A stretch of 64,000 bases of DNA from Xestospongia bergquistia (GCA_963965975.1 OZ014415.1:5213001-5277000), one strand, 5' to 3'; numbered from the stretch's first letter, positions 51,845 to 62,079 are shown. A program made the numbers and translations. The notes: generated by a model not told the origin, from the letters alone.

Positions 51845-52300
51845 TGGTGTGTTTAGCATTGGGTCTTTATAGAAGATACTATATTCACCAAGTTATAAAT
51901 CATCCAAAAGGAAGATTACATGTTTCACTTAAGTTTATAATACTATCAGCAAAGAAATGGCAGGTAAAACAGTAATATTATTACAAGAAAGAAAACTTAC
52001 CTCAGTCATTTGCTTTCTTTCCCAATTGAAAGTTAACTCCACCCAAATAAATTGACAGGAAGTGATAGTGAGATGTGTCCAAGAAACCCTTTGTTGTGCA
52101 CTAGTTTACATTGTTTTGCTTACAACAAAGTATCAACAGACTCCCCACACAACAAAGAGATCAACTGTATGTTGATTATTAAGTGTTCGTAGCATACTAC
52201 AGAGTTGACCATCCATTTTATGGCTTTTCTTGTTGTTATGTAGCAACATCAACCTACCTACCCTGTCACACTAGTAACTTACCTGAAAGCATCATCTTGT
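51845..52300. other. Possible 3' part of the minus-strand gene; not resolved
   Basis: On the minus strand a GTAAG donor-like site follows GATGCTTTCAG near 52280, hinting that the decayed gene at 52630-54095 may continue, but I could not read a coherent exon. Confidence 0.25.
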
Positions 52301-52832
52301 TGCTAGAGTAAGCTTTTAAATCGTTGCTATTGTTGAAAAAGCATTAATGGTAAAGTAGCCGCCCATGGGCGTGCTTACAGTTAATTTGCCACGCCTGTCA
52401 ACTAAGAAAAGAAGTATGTCAGATAATGAACTTATTAGGACTAAAAAGCAACGACTTTGAAATGTGACAAACTTCCAAAGGTACTTCCAATGATGCGAAC
52501 TTGATTCTTTTTGAACAGGTAATTCCTGACACAATGAAAGCATGACTAGTTGTAAAAATTGATCAGGAAGAGCATGGAAAGGATAACACTTAGTAGAGCA
52601 TCACTTTCATCTAATGGTTTCATTTTCTTGTTATTATTCACCAGCTAACTGTACTAATTTAGTGTGCAAATTCTTCAAGGGTTGATGCTTGGGAGACAGA
52701 CATATAAAGAAGAATTCACAACCATCAAATAGTCTATTGACTGTTGGGCACAAGTTAAGTTGACCAATCAATATTGAAAATAATTGATGGAGATACAAAG
52801 TTATTTGTAGCTCTATCTGTTTTATGATAACT

Positions 52833-52946
52833 TTTAAAATACAATGCAATAGCTTCTAAACTAAACATCAACCTTTTTTCACTTAATGGTTTAAAATACA
52901 ATGCAATAGCTTCTAAACTAAACATCAACCTTTTTTCACTTAATGG
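52833..52946 (-). repeat. Exact 57-bp tandem duplication, in frame with coding
   Basis: Two adjacent identical 57-bp copies (52833-52889, 52890-52946). On the minus strand the unit is 19 codons and keeps the frame of the surrounding exon, so it duplicates the peptide PLSEKRLMFSLEAIALYFK. Lack of divergence means it is recent. Confidence 0.9.
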
Positions 52947-53513
52947 ATATTATTGTTTAATATTGATATAATATGTCCAAAGTTCAGTTTCAATGTACAA
53001 TTACTGGAAAAATCATCAGGACTGAATTCATCTGACAGTTTGGTTATATCTATGAAAAGTAGAAGTGTGTTTCATTGTGACTATTGTTAAACTCACCAAT
53101 TAGTTTAAGTTCCTGATATACATGAGCAACAAGTTCAGTACAAATTAATGAACTGAAGTTATCTTTGTAGTTTTTGAGAAATTCCAAGTATTCATTATTA
53201 ACATTTACATTTACTGCAGACAATCAAATCTATTTGTCTCTTTCATATGGTCTTCCTTGAAGCTTCTTACCTACCTAAAATGTAAATAAAAAATTTAATT
53301 AATTAGTTCGGTAGCTAACCTTCAACATATCTAACACATTACTTGTCGTTGCTCCTGTTAATTGATAAATTGCAACACGATCATACAGCCAGAGAAAATT
53401 TTGTTCTTTAGAGGGAAAACTTCCACTCCTTTATGGACTGTTCCCATATCAACATTAACAAGCCCCACCTTATTAGTACTGGACTCCCAAACCAAGTGGA
53501 ATATGGAGGTCGT

Positions 53514-53541
53514 AATATATATATATATATATATATATATA
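53514..53541. repeat. (AT)n microsatellite
   Basis: A perfect AT dinucleotide run of about 28 nt within the decayed minus-strand gene, probably in an intron. Confidence 0.95.
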
Positions 53542-54149
53542 TTTCAAATATTTACACAACTAAACATATTTACTTACCAATCCAACATGTGAAAAAACAG
53601 CTCCAACAAATATTTAATAATTGCTCCAGAACTTGTCGTCCCTGAAACAAATTATCTCCAGTTACAAATTTCATTATATGCCTTTGTGGAAAAATAAGGT
53701 GAAGGTTGAATGCCATTGCTGCATGTAATGTAATGAATGATCATGTGAATTATATTACTGAGGACTAACGCTATCTGAGATATTAAAGCACCAGTAGCTA
53801 CAGGAGGTAATAAGTGGCAAAGCATGATGAAATGTATCAGGATGTAAATGAATTGGATTTGCTAGCAAAACTCCTAACTCTTTTTTCAGACATGAGCCAA
53901 TGTAAATGTATACATTGTTAAACTATGTTGCTCTGGATTCTCTGCTTCTGTAATCATTCTAACTTCTCGAGATGAATACTTGATGACTGCTTCAACTTTC
54001 TCTACAAATTTCAGTGCTTGCAAACATTCTGGACTGTATGAAACCTTCATACAGCAACACATTCATAATCTCCATAAAATATTCTGGTAACATCTGAAAT
54101 GATATGAACATCTGAATGAGTGTCATTAAATCGAGCTATATCTAGTTGT

Positions 54150-54315
54150 AGGTTTTGGGTTTAGAGTTTAGTTTTTAAAATTTAGTGTTTACCATTTTGG
54201 TTTTAGGATTTAAGGTTTAGGGTTTAGAGGTTAGGGTTTAGGTATATAGAAATTCTCGTTTCAGGTTTGGGTTTATGTTCTAACGTTAGTATTTAGGGTT
54301 TATGGTTTAGGTGTA
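54150..54315. repeat. Degenerate interstitial telomere-like (TTTAGGG)n tract
   Basis: Repeated TTTAGGG, TTAGGG, TTTAGAG and TTTTAGGATTTAAGG words follow each other over about 165 bp (for example GGTTTAGGGTTTAGAGG near 54215). Copies are diverged, the block is not at a sequence end, and it is surrounded by transposon remnants, so it is an internal tract rather than a telomere. Confidence 0.6.
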
Positions 54316-54339
54316 TTTTACGTCTGGTGTGAAAAATAC

Positions 54340-54900
54340 ACAAATTTTAATCCGATATTACCACAAAAGTTCATGAATTTTGAAAACATCTTTTAAAATT
54401 TTTTTGATGAAAAAATACATGCATTTTAACCTCTGAAAATACTCGTATTTTGAAAACTTTTTAGTGCAAAAATTTACTTATTTAACCCATGTAATTTAAG
54501 CCTAATTTAAAAGACTTTCGTTGCATTTTTGGAGACTAAAATAGTTAAAAAATGCTTAAATAATTGCAGATTTTGGTTGCAAAGTATACTTTAAAAAATA
54601 AATTTTCGCATATTTTTAGTAACATAGTTTGGTATAATTTTGGCGCCAATAATACTTGCAAAAAGTCTAAATTTACTTGTTTTCTGTAACAAATTTAGAG
54701 AAATAGGATTTACAATTTCACGGATTATATTACTATCCAATATTATGATATTACAACATAACGTACCTTATTTTATGTTGTTATCTATATAATGTTTTAT
54801 TATAATATAATTTTCCCATATAACTACCTCATATTACGCCCTAATGAACATGATCATACAATATATGGTAATACTTATATGTTATGCCACTTTTCTGTAA
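54340..54900. repeat. First copy of a duplicated AT-rich segment
   Basis: Matches 55165-55730 in order and orientation: TTTTTGGAG, a GGTTGCAAAGTATACTT-like word, GGCGCCAATAATA, AAATTTAGAGAAATAGG (54691 and 55481), then the TACTATCCAATATTATGATA and TTATGTTGTTATCTATATAA words. Offsets rise from 790 to 834 bp along the pair through indels. Confidence 0.75.
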
Positions 54901-55125
54901 ATATACTTCCAAATACCAGTGTCTGTGTTGTAACCTAGCCGAGACAGATTCAACATACAACAAGAAATATAAAAGAATAAAGACAGAGAGTCAACTTGTA
55001 CAAAAACTACTGAACATGTGCTTACACAATATATACATGGGCTCATCTGGAATATTCATAGTTATCACATTTCCCCTCTCAAGCAAAATGATCAACTGGT
55101 TGAGGTATCAACTCGAACTGCAGGA
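54890..55125 (-). mobile_element. Truncated Gypsy 3' end, copy 1 (LTR plus purine tract)
   Basis: A diverged copy of the LTR at 55729-55903, in the same orientation. On the minus strand a purine tract (GAGAGGGGAAA) precedes TGTGATAACTATGAATATTC (start at 55069). The adjoining internal sequence is shortened relative to copy 2 but keeps the GATCCTCCTGCAGTTCGA-like word. Because the flank outside the LTR is also shared with copy 2, this is a segmental duplication, not an independent insertion or the partner LTR. Confidence 0.55.
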
Positions 55126-55728
55126 GGATCTTGAACAAAAGGAAATTAGAAAATATCAGTAAAAATTCTTTTTTTGGTGTCAAATTTAGGGAGGTAGGGG
55201 TTAAAATTTTGTTGTATTTTTGGAGTTGAAAATAGTTACAAAAAGGACTTAGTCATAAAAGGAAGTGCTTAAATACTTGTGCATTTTGATTGCAAACTAT
55301 ACTTCTAAAAAATATTTAAAAATTGATAGTGGCAAAATTTTGACAAAAAGGGCTTAAAATTCACGGAATGTGTTAAGATTTTGCATATTTTCAGTAACAA
55401 AATTATAAGAAAAAAGGGATTAATTATGCATATTTTTGGCCCCAATAATAATTGGAAAAAGGCATCAAAATTTCAGTAGTAAATTTAGAGAAATAGGGTT
55501 TACAATTTCATGTCTTACATTACTATCCAATATTATAATATTACAAAGTAACGTACCTCATATTATGTTGTTATCTATATAACGTTTTATTATGATATAA
55601 TTTTACCATGTAACTACCTCATATTATGCCCTAACGAACATGACAACACTATATATGTATACAGTAGTTATCTTATAAAGCATTTCTAGTAATACTTACA
55701 TGTTATGCCATTTTTCATTTTTAACCAT

Positions 55729-55903
55729 TGTTACCTGCTTAACAAGGAGCTATAAATATACTTCCCTTTGTTTTCTCCAATACCAGTATCTGGGTTGTAA
55801 ACTGGCCGAGATAGATTCAACATATAACAACAAATATAAACTACTGAAACTGTGCTCACACAATATATACATGTGCTCATCTGGAATATTCATAGTTATC
55901 ACA
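55729..55903 (-). mobile_element. Gypsy-type 3' LTR, copy 2 (175 bp)
   Basis: On the minus strand the element reads TGTGATAACTATGAATATTC ... AGCAGGTAACA, beginning TG and ending CA like an LTR. It is immediately preceded by a polypurine tract, CAGGGGGGAA, which itself follows the stop codon of a pol-like open frame. This arrangement is that of the 3' end of a Ty3/Gypsy element. No 5' LTR or primer-binding site is found in the window, so only the 3' end remains. Confidence 0.65.
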
Positions 55904-55913
55904 TTCCCCCCTG

Positions 55914-56175
55914 TCAAGCTTGATGCAGGGGTGCAAAACAATCAACAGGTCGAGGTACATAAGTAGAATGGCGAACAGCAACAGGACGAATTTGTGCAGG
56001 TGGTGGTATATCAATTTGAACTGCAGGAGGATCTGGATATGGAGTGAACTCGTCTGATATATACCAATCTTCGACTGGTTCCTGTGGAACGTGATCAGAG
56101 TAGTTACATCTAAGGTGGTCAACATAACCATACCATACTGTATTAAAAGTAATGTAGGCGAACGTGGATTAGGCG
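55914..56175 (-). pseudogene. C-terminal fragment of a Gypsy pol polyprotein
   Basis: An open minus-strand frame runs from about 56175 to the TGA at 55914-55916. It contains AYITFNTVWYGYVDHLR, resembling the integrase C-terminal region that ends in an H/D-x-L-R block, then an acidic Pro-rich tail (TPYPDPPAVQIDIPPPAQIR) and a basic end VRHSTYVPRPVD, as in many animal Gypsy elements. The polypurine tract and LTR follow directly. The upstream catalytic domains are missing, so it is a 5'-truncated relic. Confidence 0.6.
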
Positions 56176-56217
56176 AAACCTGCATAAATCCTACAATCAG
56201 TAAACAATATTCACAAA

Positions 56218-56268
56218 CCTGCAAGCACCACACCCACTCATCAAGCTTCAATAGCCACACCCATTAAA
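56218..56268. repeat. Direct repeat flanking the TIR element, left copy
   Basis: CTGCAAGCACCACACCCA ... TCAAGC ... ATAGCCACACCCA matches 57126-57176 in the same orientation with few differences. The pair brackets the 785-bp TIR element at 56335-57119, each copy some tens of bases outside it on the left and close on the right. It is too long and too diverged to be a target-site duplication. Confidence 0.65.
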
Positions 56269-56334
56269 TATTTTGGATGTGGTTTATTTTGACCACACCT
56301 CATATTTTAATTAATGCTCCAGGTAGTCTACGAA

Positions 56335-57119
56335 ATTATACTCTGTCCGAGTTGAGAAAAGCCCCTTATTAAAAAAAAAGGTGTTTTATGCATGGAATGT
56401 AAGGTGAGGTATTTCCTTGCCTGTTAGCGCTGAAGTACGTGTTAAGTGTATTCATTATTTGTTCACGTGGATGTCATGCGAACACACCACGTTTTTTCTC
56501 GTGCTTGTAAACATGCCAAGTGGAAAAAGATTGCGATCACAAACAAAGGAGGTTGCTGTGAATGTCTATGAATATTTCGAGGAACTTGGCAGGCGCAAAC
56601 GGACTGAAGGATCTCTGAAACGAACCTCTGATGCTACAAAACTTTAACGTACCAGCATCAAGAGGTTACGGAAGGAGAAACTTAGCACATATCTCAGTCT
56701 TCCATCTTTATTGAAAGGTTTTTTTGAAAACTATGGTGGCTTTATAGCTGCCTCAAATCACAAAAGACGATACCTGGTTATTATTTTAATAATAATTGTT
56801 ATAATATACCATTTGTTCATATAATTAGAATTGTAATTTTGAATGGCCACGTGACAGATGGCTGACTTCTCTAGGCGCAAATTGTTTTTTATTAAACCCT
56901 CGAAGGTGTGCAATTCGAAGTATGTGAAAGGTATGCCATTGAAAATGTATGGAGTTTTCTAGTTTGGTACTTTCTCGTAGTGCTAGAGAGCCAATTTTTA
57001 TATATAAAATGCGCATTTGCAAGATGAATCGATTGTGCAAGTTTCATGTCGATAGCACGTAAAACGGCAAAGTTATTCACACGTCTGGGTGGCTTTTCTC
57101 AACTCGGACAGAGTATAAT
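56335..57119 (+). mobile_element. TIR element with Tc1/mariner-like helix-turn-helix fragment
   Basis: The ends are perfect 29-bp inverted repeats (left starts ATTATACTCTGTCCGAG, right ends CTCGGACAGAGTATAAT). If the target is TA, the element proper starts TACTCTGTCC. From 56513 a frame reads MPSGKRLRSQTKEVAVNVYE ... RRKRTEGSLKRTSDATKL, then an in-frame TAA (56645), then RTSIKRLRKEKLSTYL. This looks like the N-terminal HTH of a transposase of the Tc1/mariner/IS630 type (basic start, Val-Tyr-x-Tyr-Phe helix, then a 'T..A....S..SIKRLRKE' second helix). No catalytic DDE part is present, so the copy is non-autonomous and dead. A shorter inverted copy lies at 63045-63535. Confidence 0.65.
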
Positions 57120-57125
57120 GCATAG

Positions 57126-57176
57126 CTGCAAGGACCACACCCAATTATCAAGCCACGATAGCCACACCCATAAATG
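57126..57176. repeat. Direct repeat flanking the TIR element, right copy
   Basis: Right partner of 56218-56268 (CTGCAAGGACCACACCCA ... ATAGCCACACCCA). Confidence 0.65.
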
Positions 57177-57355
57177 CTCTACATAATCTCATTTCCCTCA
57201 CAAAAGCAGACTAACTAACCTCTTGTGGCTTCCTTGGCTTTCTCTCTTTCTACCTTTATAGTTGTATTCTCGATACTTACCTTTACTGACTACTACAAAT
57301 TGTATAATTGGGTACAATATATAGAGTAGTATAGATACAGACACACCATTTTATC
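57177..57355. other. Non-coding stretch, nothing recognised
   Basis: Pyrimidine-rich patch (CTTGGCTTTCTCTCTTTC) followed by AT-rich sequence; no exon could be supported. Confidence 0.3.
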
Positions 57356-57364
57356 ATAAATATG

Positions 57365-57410
57365 TAATACTACCAAATGTAACACTGCCAAATGTAATAC
57401 TACCACTCAT
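57365..57410. repeat. Short (TGTAATACTACCAAA)n minisatellite, left flank of exon-like array
   Basis: Three units of about 17 bp (ATGTAATACTACCAA, ATGTAACACTGCCAA, ATGTAATACTACC). The reverse complement of the same unit occurs at about 62015-62075 on the other side of the array. Confidence 0.8.
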
Positions 57411-57593
57411 TAGATTACTTGTCAAAATTTACTGCATGTTGTTAACTTACTGCCCAGGCTCTTTGAGATAAAGGAATGTCTGTCTTGAGTCTTCATCCAG
57501 ATGTCTTGAGCCTTGATCCACAAGTCCAGCGAAGCTACGTTAATAGATGCATTATGAATTAATATACTCTAGTACTATATTCTGTTAACTTAC

Positions 57594-57652
57594 TGCCCAG
57601 CGTCTTTGAGATTGTGGAAAATCTTGACTCTTGATCCCAATATCCAGCGAAG
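57594..57652 (-). other. Representative 59-nt exon-like block, open in three frames
   Basis: The minus-strand block reads CTTCGCTGGATATTGGGATC ... CTGGGCA and is followed by GTAAGTTAAC. All three frames are stop-free (for example FAGYWDQESRFSTISKTLG in frame 2). The upstream acceptor-like sequence reads ACTATGG instead of ACTATAG, so this copy may be skipped. Confidence 0.5.
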
Positions 57653-58480
57653 CCATAGTAATAAAATAGAAATTGAGAGTAATGTGTATTATGAGTAATG
57701 GGTATTATGAACTATGTACACTAGTACTGTATGCTGTTAACTTACTCCACAGACTCTTTGTGATAGAGGAATGTCTTGAGCTTGATCTTGAAGTCCAGTG
57801 AAGCTACAGTAATAAAAGAGAAATTAAGAGTAATATGCAGAAATAAAAGAGAAAGTAAGAGTAATGATGTATTATGACTTAATGTACATTACTACTGCAT
57901 TCTGTGAACTTACTCCCCAGCGTCTTTGACAGATAGCAGAATGTCTTGATTCTTGATGCCAATGTCCAGCGAAGCTATAGCAATAAAAGAGATATATTTA
58001 AGGTTATGATGCATTATGAATTACTTTATACTAGTACTGTATGATCTTACTCCATAGACTCTTCGAGATACATGAATGCCTTGAGCCGTACTCCCTAGAC
58101 TCTTTAGATGAATTTGTTGAGCCTTGAGCCTGACATCGAGCAAAGCTATAGTAATGAAAAAGAGATTAAGAGTATTATGAATTAATGTATTATGAATTAA
58201 GACTTATTAATTAATGCACACCAGCACTGCGTGCTGTTAACTTATGGTAATAAAAGGAAAATCAAGAGTAATGATGTCTTTTTAATGTACACCAGTACTA
58301 TATGCTGCTAACTTACTTCCCAGACTCTTCAGATAGAGGAATGTCTTGAGCCTTGATCTTGACTTCAAGCGAAGCTACAGTTATACAAGAGAAATTAAGA
58401 GCAATGAATTACTTCATACTAGTACTGACTACTGAATGCTGTTGACTTACTGCCAAAAGTCTTTGAGATAGAGAAATGTC

Positions 58481-59034
58481 TAGCCTCATACCCAGGCTTT
58501 CGCGATAGAAAAGCCTGGTAACTACTACTTGTGTATGCGCTTAATTATTGTAAATTATGTCATATGTTCATATCATAATGACAACATTTTAAATTAAATG
58601 ACAAGTAAATGGGTCAGGTTTATATTGATGACGTTTCATTCACTACTGAGTTTGGGCATGTCTAGCTGAGTTTGTCGGTTCTGCAGAGATTTAATGAAAG
58701 CAAAAAGAGCGACAAATTTGTTCAGTGCTGTTGGAATACAAAACCACACGAAAATATCTTTTCCATCATATATAGTTTCAATGAACAAGAGTTGCTCCTT
58801 TTAAGAAATGGATTTGGCATTGCTAGCAGCTTTAGAACATACAGTAATGCAGAAGAAAACTATATATCAGTGATACAAATAGTCTCATATTGCGGGTAAA
58901 GGAATTTTGACGTCATAGTTGATGGAGGATTCATAGAGTATACTAGTTTCAAAGAAATCTTTGGAAATTAAATGCATGCACAAACAGTAGTTACTAGGCT
59001 TTCTTTTCTATCGTGAAGACTGGGTATGAGGCTA
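58481..59034. mobile_element. Mutator-like MITE, copy 1
   Basis: Long imperfect terminal inverted repeats of about 60 bp (left TAGCCTCATACCCAGGC..., right ...GACTGGGTATGAGGCTA). A 10-bp direct repeat GAGAAATGTC / GAGAAATATC flanks it (58471-58480 and 59035-59044). Long TIRs with a 9-11-bp duplication are typical of Mutator-like elements. At 554 bp there is no transposase; a 75-codon open frame inside (58672-58899) has no recognisable motif. It is inserted in the exon-like block of one unit of the tandem array. Confidence 0.8.
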
Positions 59035-61184
59035 GAGAAATATCTTGATCCTTGATCCTGACATCCAGCAAAGCTATTGTAATAAAAGACAAATTAAGAG
59101 TATGCTGTATTATGAATTAATGTACAGTAGTATCGTATTTAGTTAACTTACTCTTCAGAGTCTTCGAAGTATAGGAATGTCCTGAGACTTGAGCCAGACA
59201 TCAAATGAAGCTACAGTGATAAGATGCATTATCAATTGATTTATACTAGTACTGTATTCTGTTAACTTACTCTCCAGCGTCTTTGACATAGCAGAATGTC
59301 TTGATTCTTGATTGCAATATCCAGTGAAGCAGTAGTAATAAAATAAAAATTGAGAGTAATGTGTATATGAGTAATGGGTATTATGAATTAATGTACACTA
59401 GTACTGTATGCTGTTAACTTACTCCACAGACTCTTTGTGATAGAGGAATGTCTTTAGCCTTGATCCTGAAGTCCAGTGAAGCTACAGTAATATAAGAGAA
59501 ATTAAGAGTAATATGCAGTAATAAAAGAGAAAGTAAGAGTAATGATGTATTATGACTTAATGTACACTACTACTGTATTCTGTGAACTTACACCCCAGTG
59601 TCTTTGAGATAGCAGAATGTCTTGATTCTTGATACCGATCCTGAAGTCCAGTGAAGCTACAGTAATATAAGAGAAATTAAGAGTAATATGCAGTAATAAA
59701 AGAGAAAGTAAGAGTAATGATGTATTATGACTTAATGTACACTACTACTGTATTCTGTGAACTTACTCCCCAGTGTCTTTGAGATAGCAGAATGTCTTGA
59801 TTCTTGATACCGATATCCAGTGAAGCTATAGTAATAATAATGTGTATTATGAGTAATGGGTATTATGAATTAATGTACACTAGTACTGTATGCTGTTAAC
59901 TTACTCCACAGACTCTTTGTGATAGAGAAATGTCTTTAGCCTTGATCCTGAAGTCCAGTGAAGCTACAGTAATTTAAGAGAAATTAAGAGTAATATGCAG
60001 TAATAAAAGAGAAAGTAAGAGTAATGATGTATTATGACTTAATGTACACTACTACTGTATTCTGTGAACTTACTCCCCAGTGTCTTTGAGATAGCAGAAT
60101 GTCTTGATTCTTGATACCGATCCTGAAGTCCAGTGAAGCTACAGTAATATAAGAGAAATTAAGAGTAATATGCAGTAATAAAAGAGAAAGTAAGAGTAAT
60201 GATGTATTATGACTTAATGTACACTACTACTGTATTCTGTGAACTTACTCCCCAGTGTCTTTGAGATAGCAGAATGTCTTGATTCTTGATCCCGATATCC
60301 TGCGAAACTATAGTAATAAAATAGAAATTGAGAGTAATGTGTATTATGAGTAATGGGTATTATGAATTAATGTACACTAGTACTGCATGCTGTTAACTTA
60401 CTCCACAGACTCTTTGTGACAGAGGAATGTCTTGAGCCTTAATCCTGAAGTCCAGTGAAGCTACAGTAATATAAGAGAAATTAAGAGTAATATGCAGTAA
60501 TAAAAGAGAAAGTAAGAGTAATGATGTATTATGACTTAATGTACACTACTACTGTATTCTGTGAACTTACTCCCAGTGTCTTTGAGATAGCAGAATGTCT
60601 TGATCCTTGATCCTAATATCCAGCGAAGCTATAGCAATAAAAGAGATATTAAAGGTAATGATGCATTATGAATTACTTTATACTAGTACTGTATGATCTT
60701 ACTCCGTAGACTCTTCGAGATACATGAATGCCTTGAGCCTTACTCCCTAGACTCTTCAGATGAATTTCTTGAGCCTTGAACCTGACGTCGAACAAAGCTA
60801 TAGTAATGAAAAAGAGATTAAGAGTATTATGAAATAATGTATTATGAATTAAGACTTATGAATTAATGTACACTAGGATTGTATTCAGTTAACTTACTTT
60901 TCAGACTCTTTGAGATATAGGAATGTCTTGAGCCCTGAGACTGACATCAAGTCAAGCTATAGTAATAAAAGAAGTTAAGAGTAATCGTGTTTCATGAATT
61001 AATGTAACCTAGTATTGTATTCTGTTAACTTACTTGACAAACTCATCGAGATAGAGGAATGTCTTCATCCTTGACCTCTGACAACCAGCGAATCTATTGT
61101 AATAAAAGAGATTAATAATGCATCATGAATAAATTTATACTAGTACTGACTTACTCCCAAGAGTCCTTAAGATGGAGAAATGTC

Positions 61185-61674
61185 TAGCCTCGTACCCAGG
61201 TTTTCGCAATAGAAAAGAAAGCCTGGTAACTACTGCTTGTGCATGCGCTTATTGTAATTTACGCAATATACTGACATCATAATGGCAAGATTTGAAATTA
61301 AATGACAAGTAAATGGCTGGGTTTCTATTGATGACGTTTCATTCACTACTGAGTTTAGGCATGGCTAGTTGAGTTTGTTGGTTCTGTAGATACTTAATGA
61401 AAGCAAAAAGAGTGACAAACATGTTCAGTGTTGTTGGAATAGAAAACCACACGAAAACATCTTTTCCATCATTAGCATAGAGTAGAGCAGAAGAAAACTT
61501 TCTATCAGTACTACAAATAGTCTCACATTGTGATTAAAGGAATTTTGACACCAATAGTTGACGGAGGATTCCTAGAGTATACTACTTTCAAAGGAATCTG
61601 TGGAAATTAAATGCATGCGCAAATAGTAGTTACCAGGCTTTCTTTCCTATCGCAAAAGCCTGGGTACGAGGCTA
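61185..61674. mobile_element. Mutator-like MITE, copy 2
   Basis: Same TIRs as the copy at 58481 (left TAGCCTCGTACCCAGG, right CCTGGGTACGAGGCTA), 490 bp, with a perfect 10-bp duplication GAGAAATGTC on both sides (61175-61184, 61675-61684). It sits at the same position of the array unit as copy 1, 2704 bp away, so one insertion was copied with its host unit. The interior differs by a deletion of about 60 bp. Confidence 0.85.
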
Positions 61675-62014
61675 GAGAAATGTCTTGATCCTTGATCCTG
61701 ATGTCCAGTGAAGCTATTGTAATAAAAAACAAATTAACAGAAATAATTAATTATGAATTAATGTACACTAGTATTGTATTCAGTTAACTTACTCTTCAGA
61801 CTCTTCGAAGTATAGGAATGTCTTGAGCCTTGAGCCTGAAGTGTTATGAATCAATGTACACTAGTACTGTATGGTCTTAACTTACTCCCTAGACTCTTTT
61901 GAGACAGAGGATGTCTTGAGCCTAGTCCTGATGTGCAGCGAATCTAGGGTAACAAAAGAGAAACGAGAAGGAATAATATGTTTTACACTGACGTTAAAAT
62001 ATGTTAATGACAAT

Positions 62015-62075
62015 ATTACATTTGCAGTATTACATTTGGCAGTATTACATTTGGTAGTATTATATTTGTAGTATT
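62015..62075. repeat. (TTACATTTGGYAGTA)n minisatellite, right flank of exon-like array
   Basis: Units ATTACATTTGCAGT, ATTACATTTGGCAGT, ATTACATTTGGTAGT, ATTATATTTGTAGT follow each other. They are the reverse complement of the units at 57365-57410, so the array is bracketed by inverted copies. Confidence 0.8.
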
Positions 62076-62079
62076 AGTT

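Larger units (their letters stand above)
52630..54095 (-). pseudogene. Decayed multi-exon gene of unknown family
   Basis: Several minus-strand segments read as coherent protein bounded by splice-like sites. From 54093 down: MLPEYFMEIMNVLLYE; a stretch with ECLQALKFVEKVEAVIKYSS; then LKKELGVLLANPIHLHPDTF (about 53850-53900); LWLYDRVAIYQLTGATTSNV (about 53350-53400); NEYLEFLKNYKDNFSSLICT (about 53120-53200); DITKLSDEFSPDDFSSN (about 53010-53055); a twice-repeated LSEKRLMFSLEAIALYFK (52833-52946); and LFDGCEFFFICLSPKHQPLK (about 52670-52730). GT/AG introns are visible, for example after NVLDMLK and after QELKLIG. At least four 1-nt frame changes are needed to join the pieces, so I call it a pseudogene; assembly indels are an alternative. 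The protein family was not recognised. Confidence 0.45.
57440..61930 (-). repeat. Tandem array of ~23 exon-like units (59-nt block + 90-130-nt spacer)
   Basis: Unit boundaries recur about every 140-180 bp (57446, 57589, 57741, 57908, 58047, 59418, 60397 and others). On the minus strand each unit has a TTTATTACTRTAG acceptor-like end, a 58-65-nt block beginning CTTCRCTGG and containing ATCAAGACATTC, then GTAAGTTAAC, a strong donor-like sequence. Exact 59-nt examples are 57594-57652, 59423-59481 and 60402-60460. A longer 84-nt block is the first at the left. One copy (57594) has lost the acceptor AG. Of about 13 copies translated by hand, seven were free of stops in all three frames. The rest had a single stop in one frame. 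Either a real gene with tandemly duplicated exons on the minus strand, or a satellite derived from one. Confidence 0.7.

Noticed and set aside
51673..51975. 100-codon plus-strand open frame
   Set aside because: It runs through the minisatellite and the (GT)n tract, giving a Cys-Val run; a composition artefact.
54150..54315. True chromosome end
   Set aside because: Copies are degenerate and followed by ordinary sequence on both sides.
54890..55903. Two LTRs of one retrotransposon
   Set aside because: Both copies have the polypurine tract and pol-end sequence on the same side and share outside flanks, so they are duplicated 3' ends rather than a 5'/3' pair.
58672..58899. 75-codon open frame inside the MITE
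   Set aside because: No recognisable motif, and the corresponding region is deleted or broken in the second copy.
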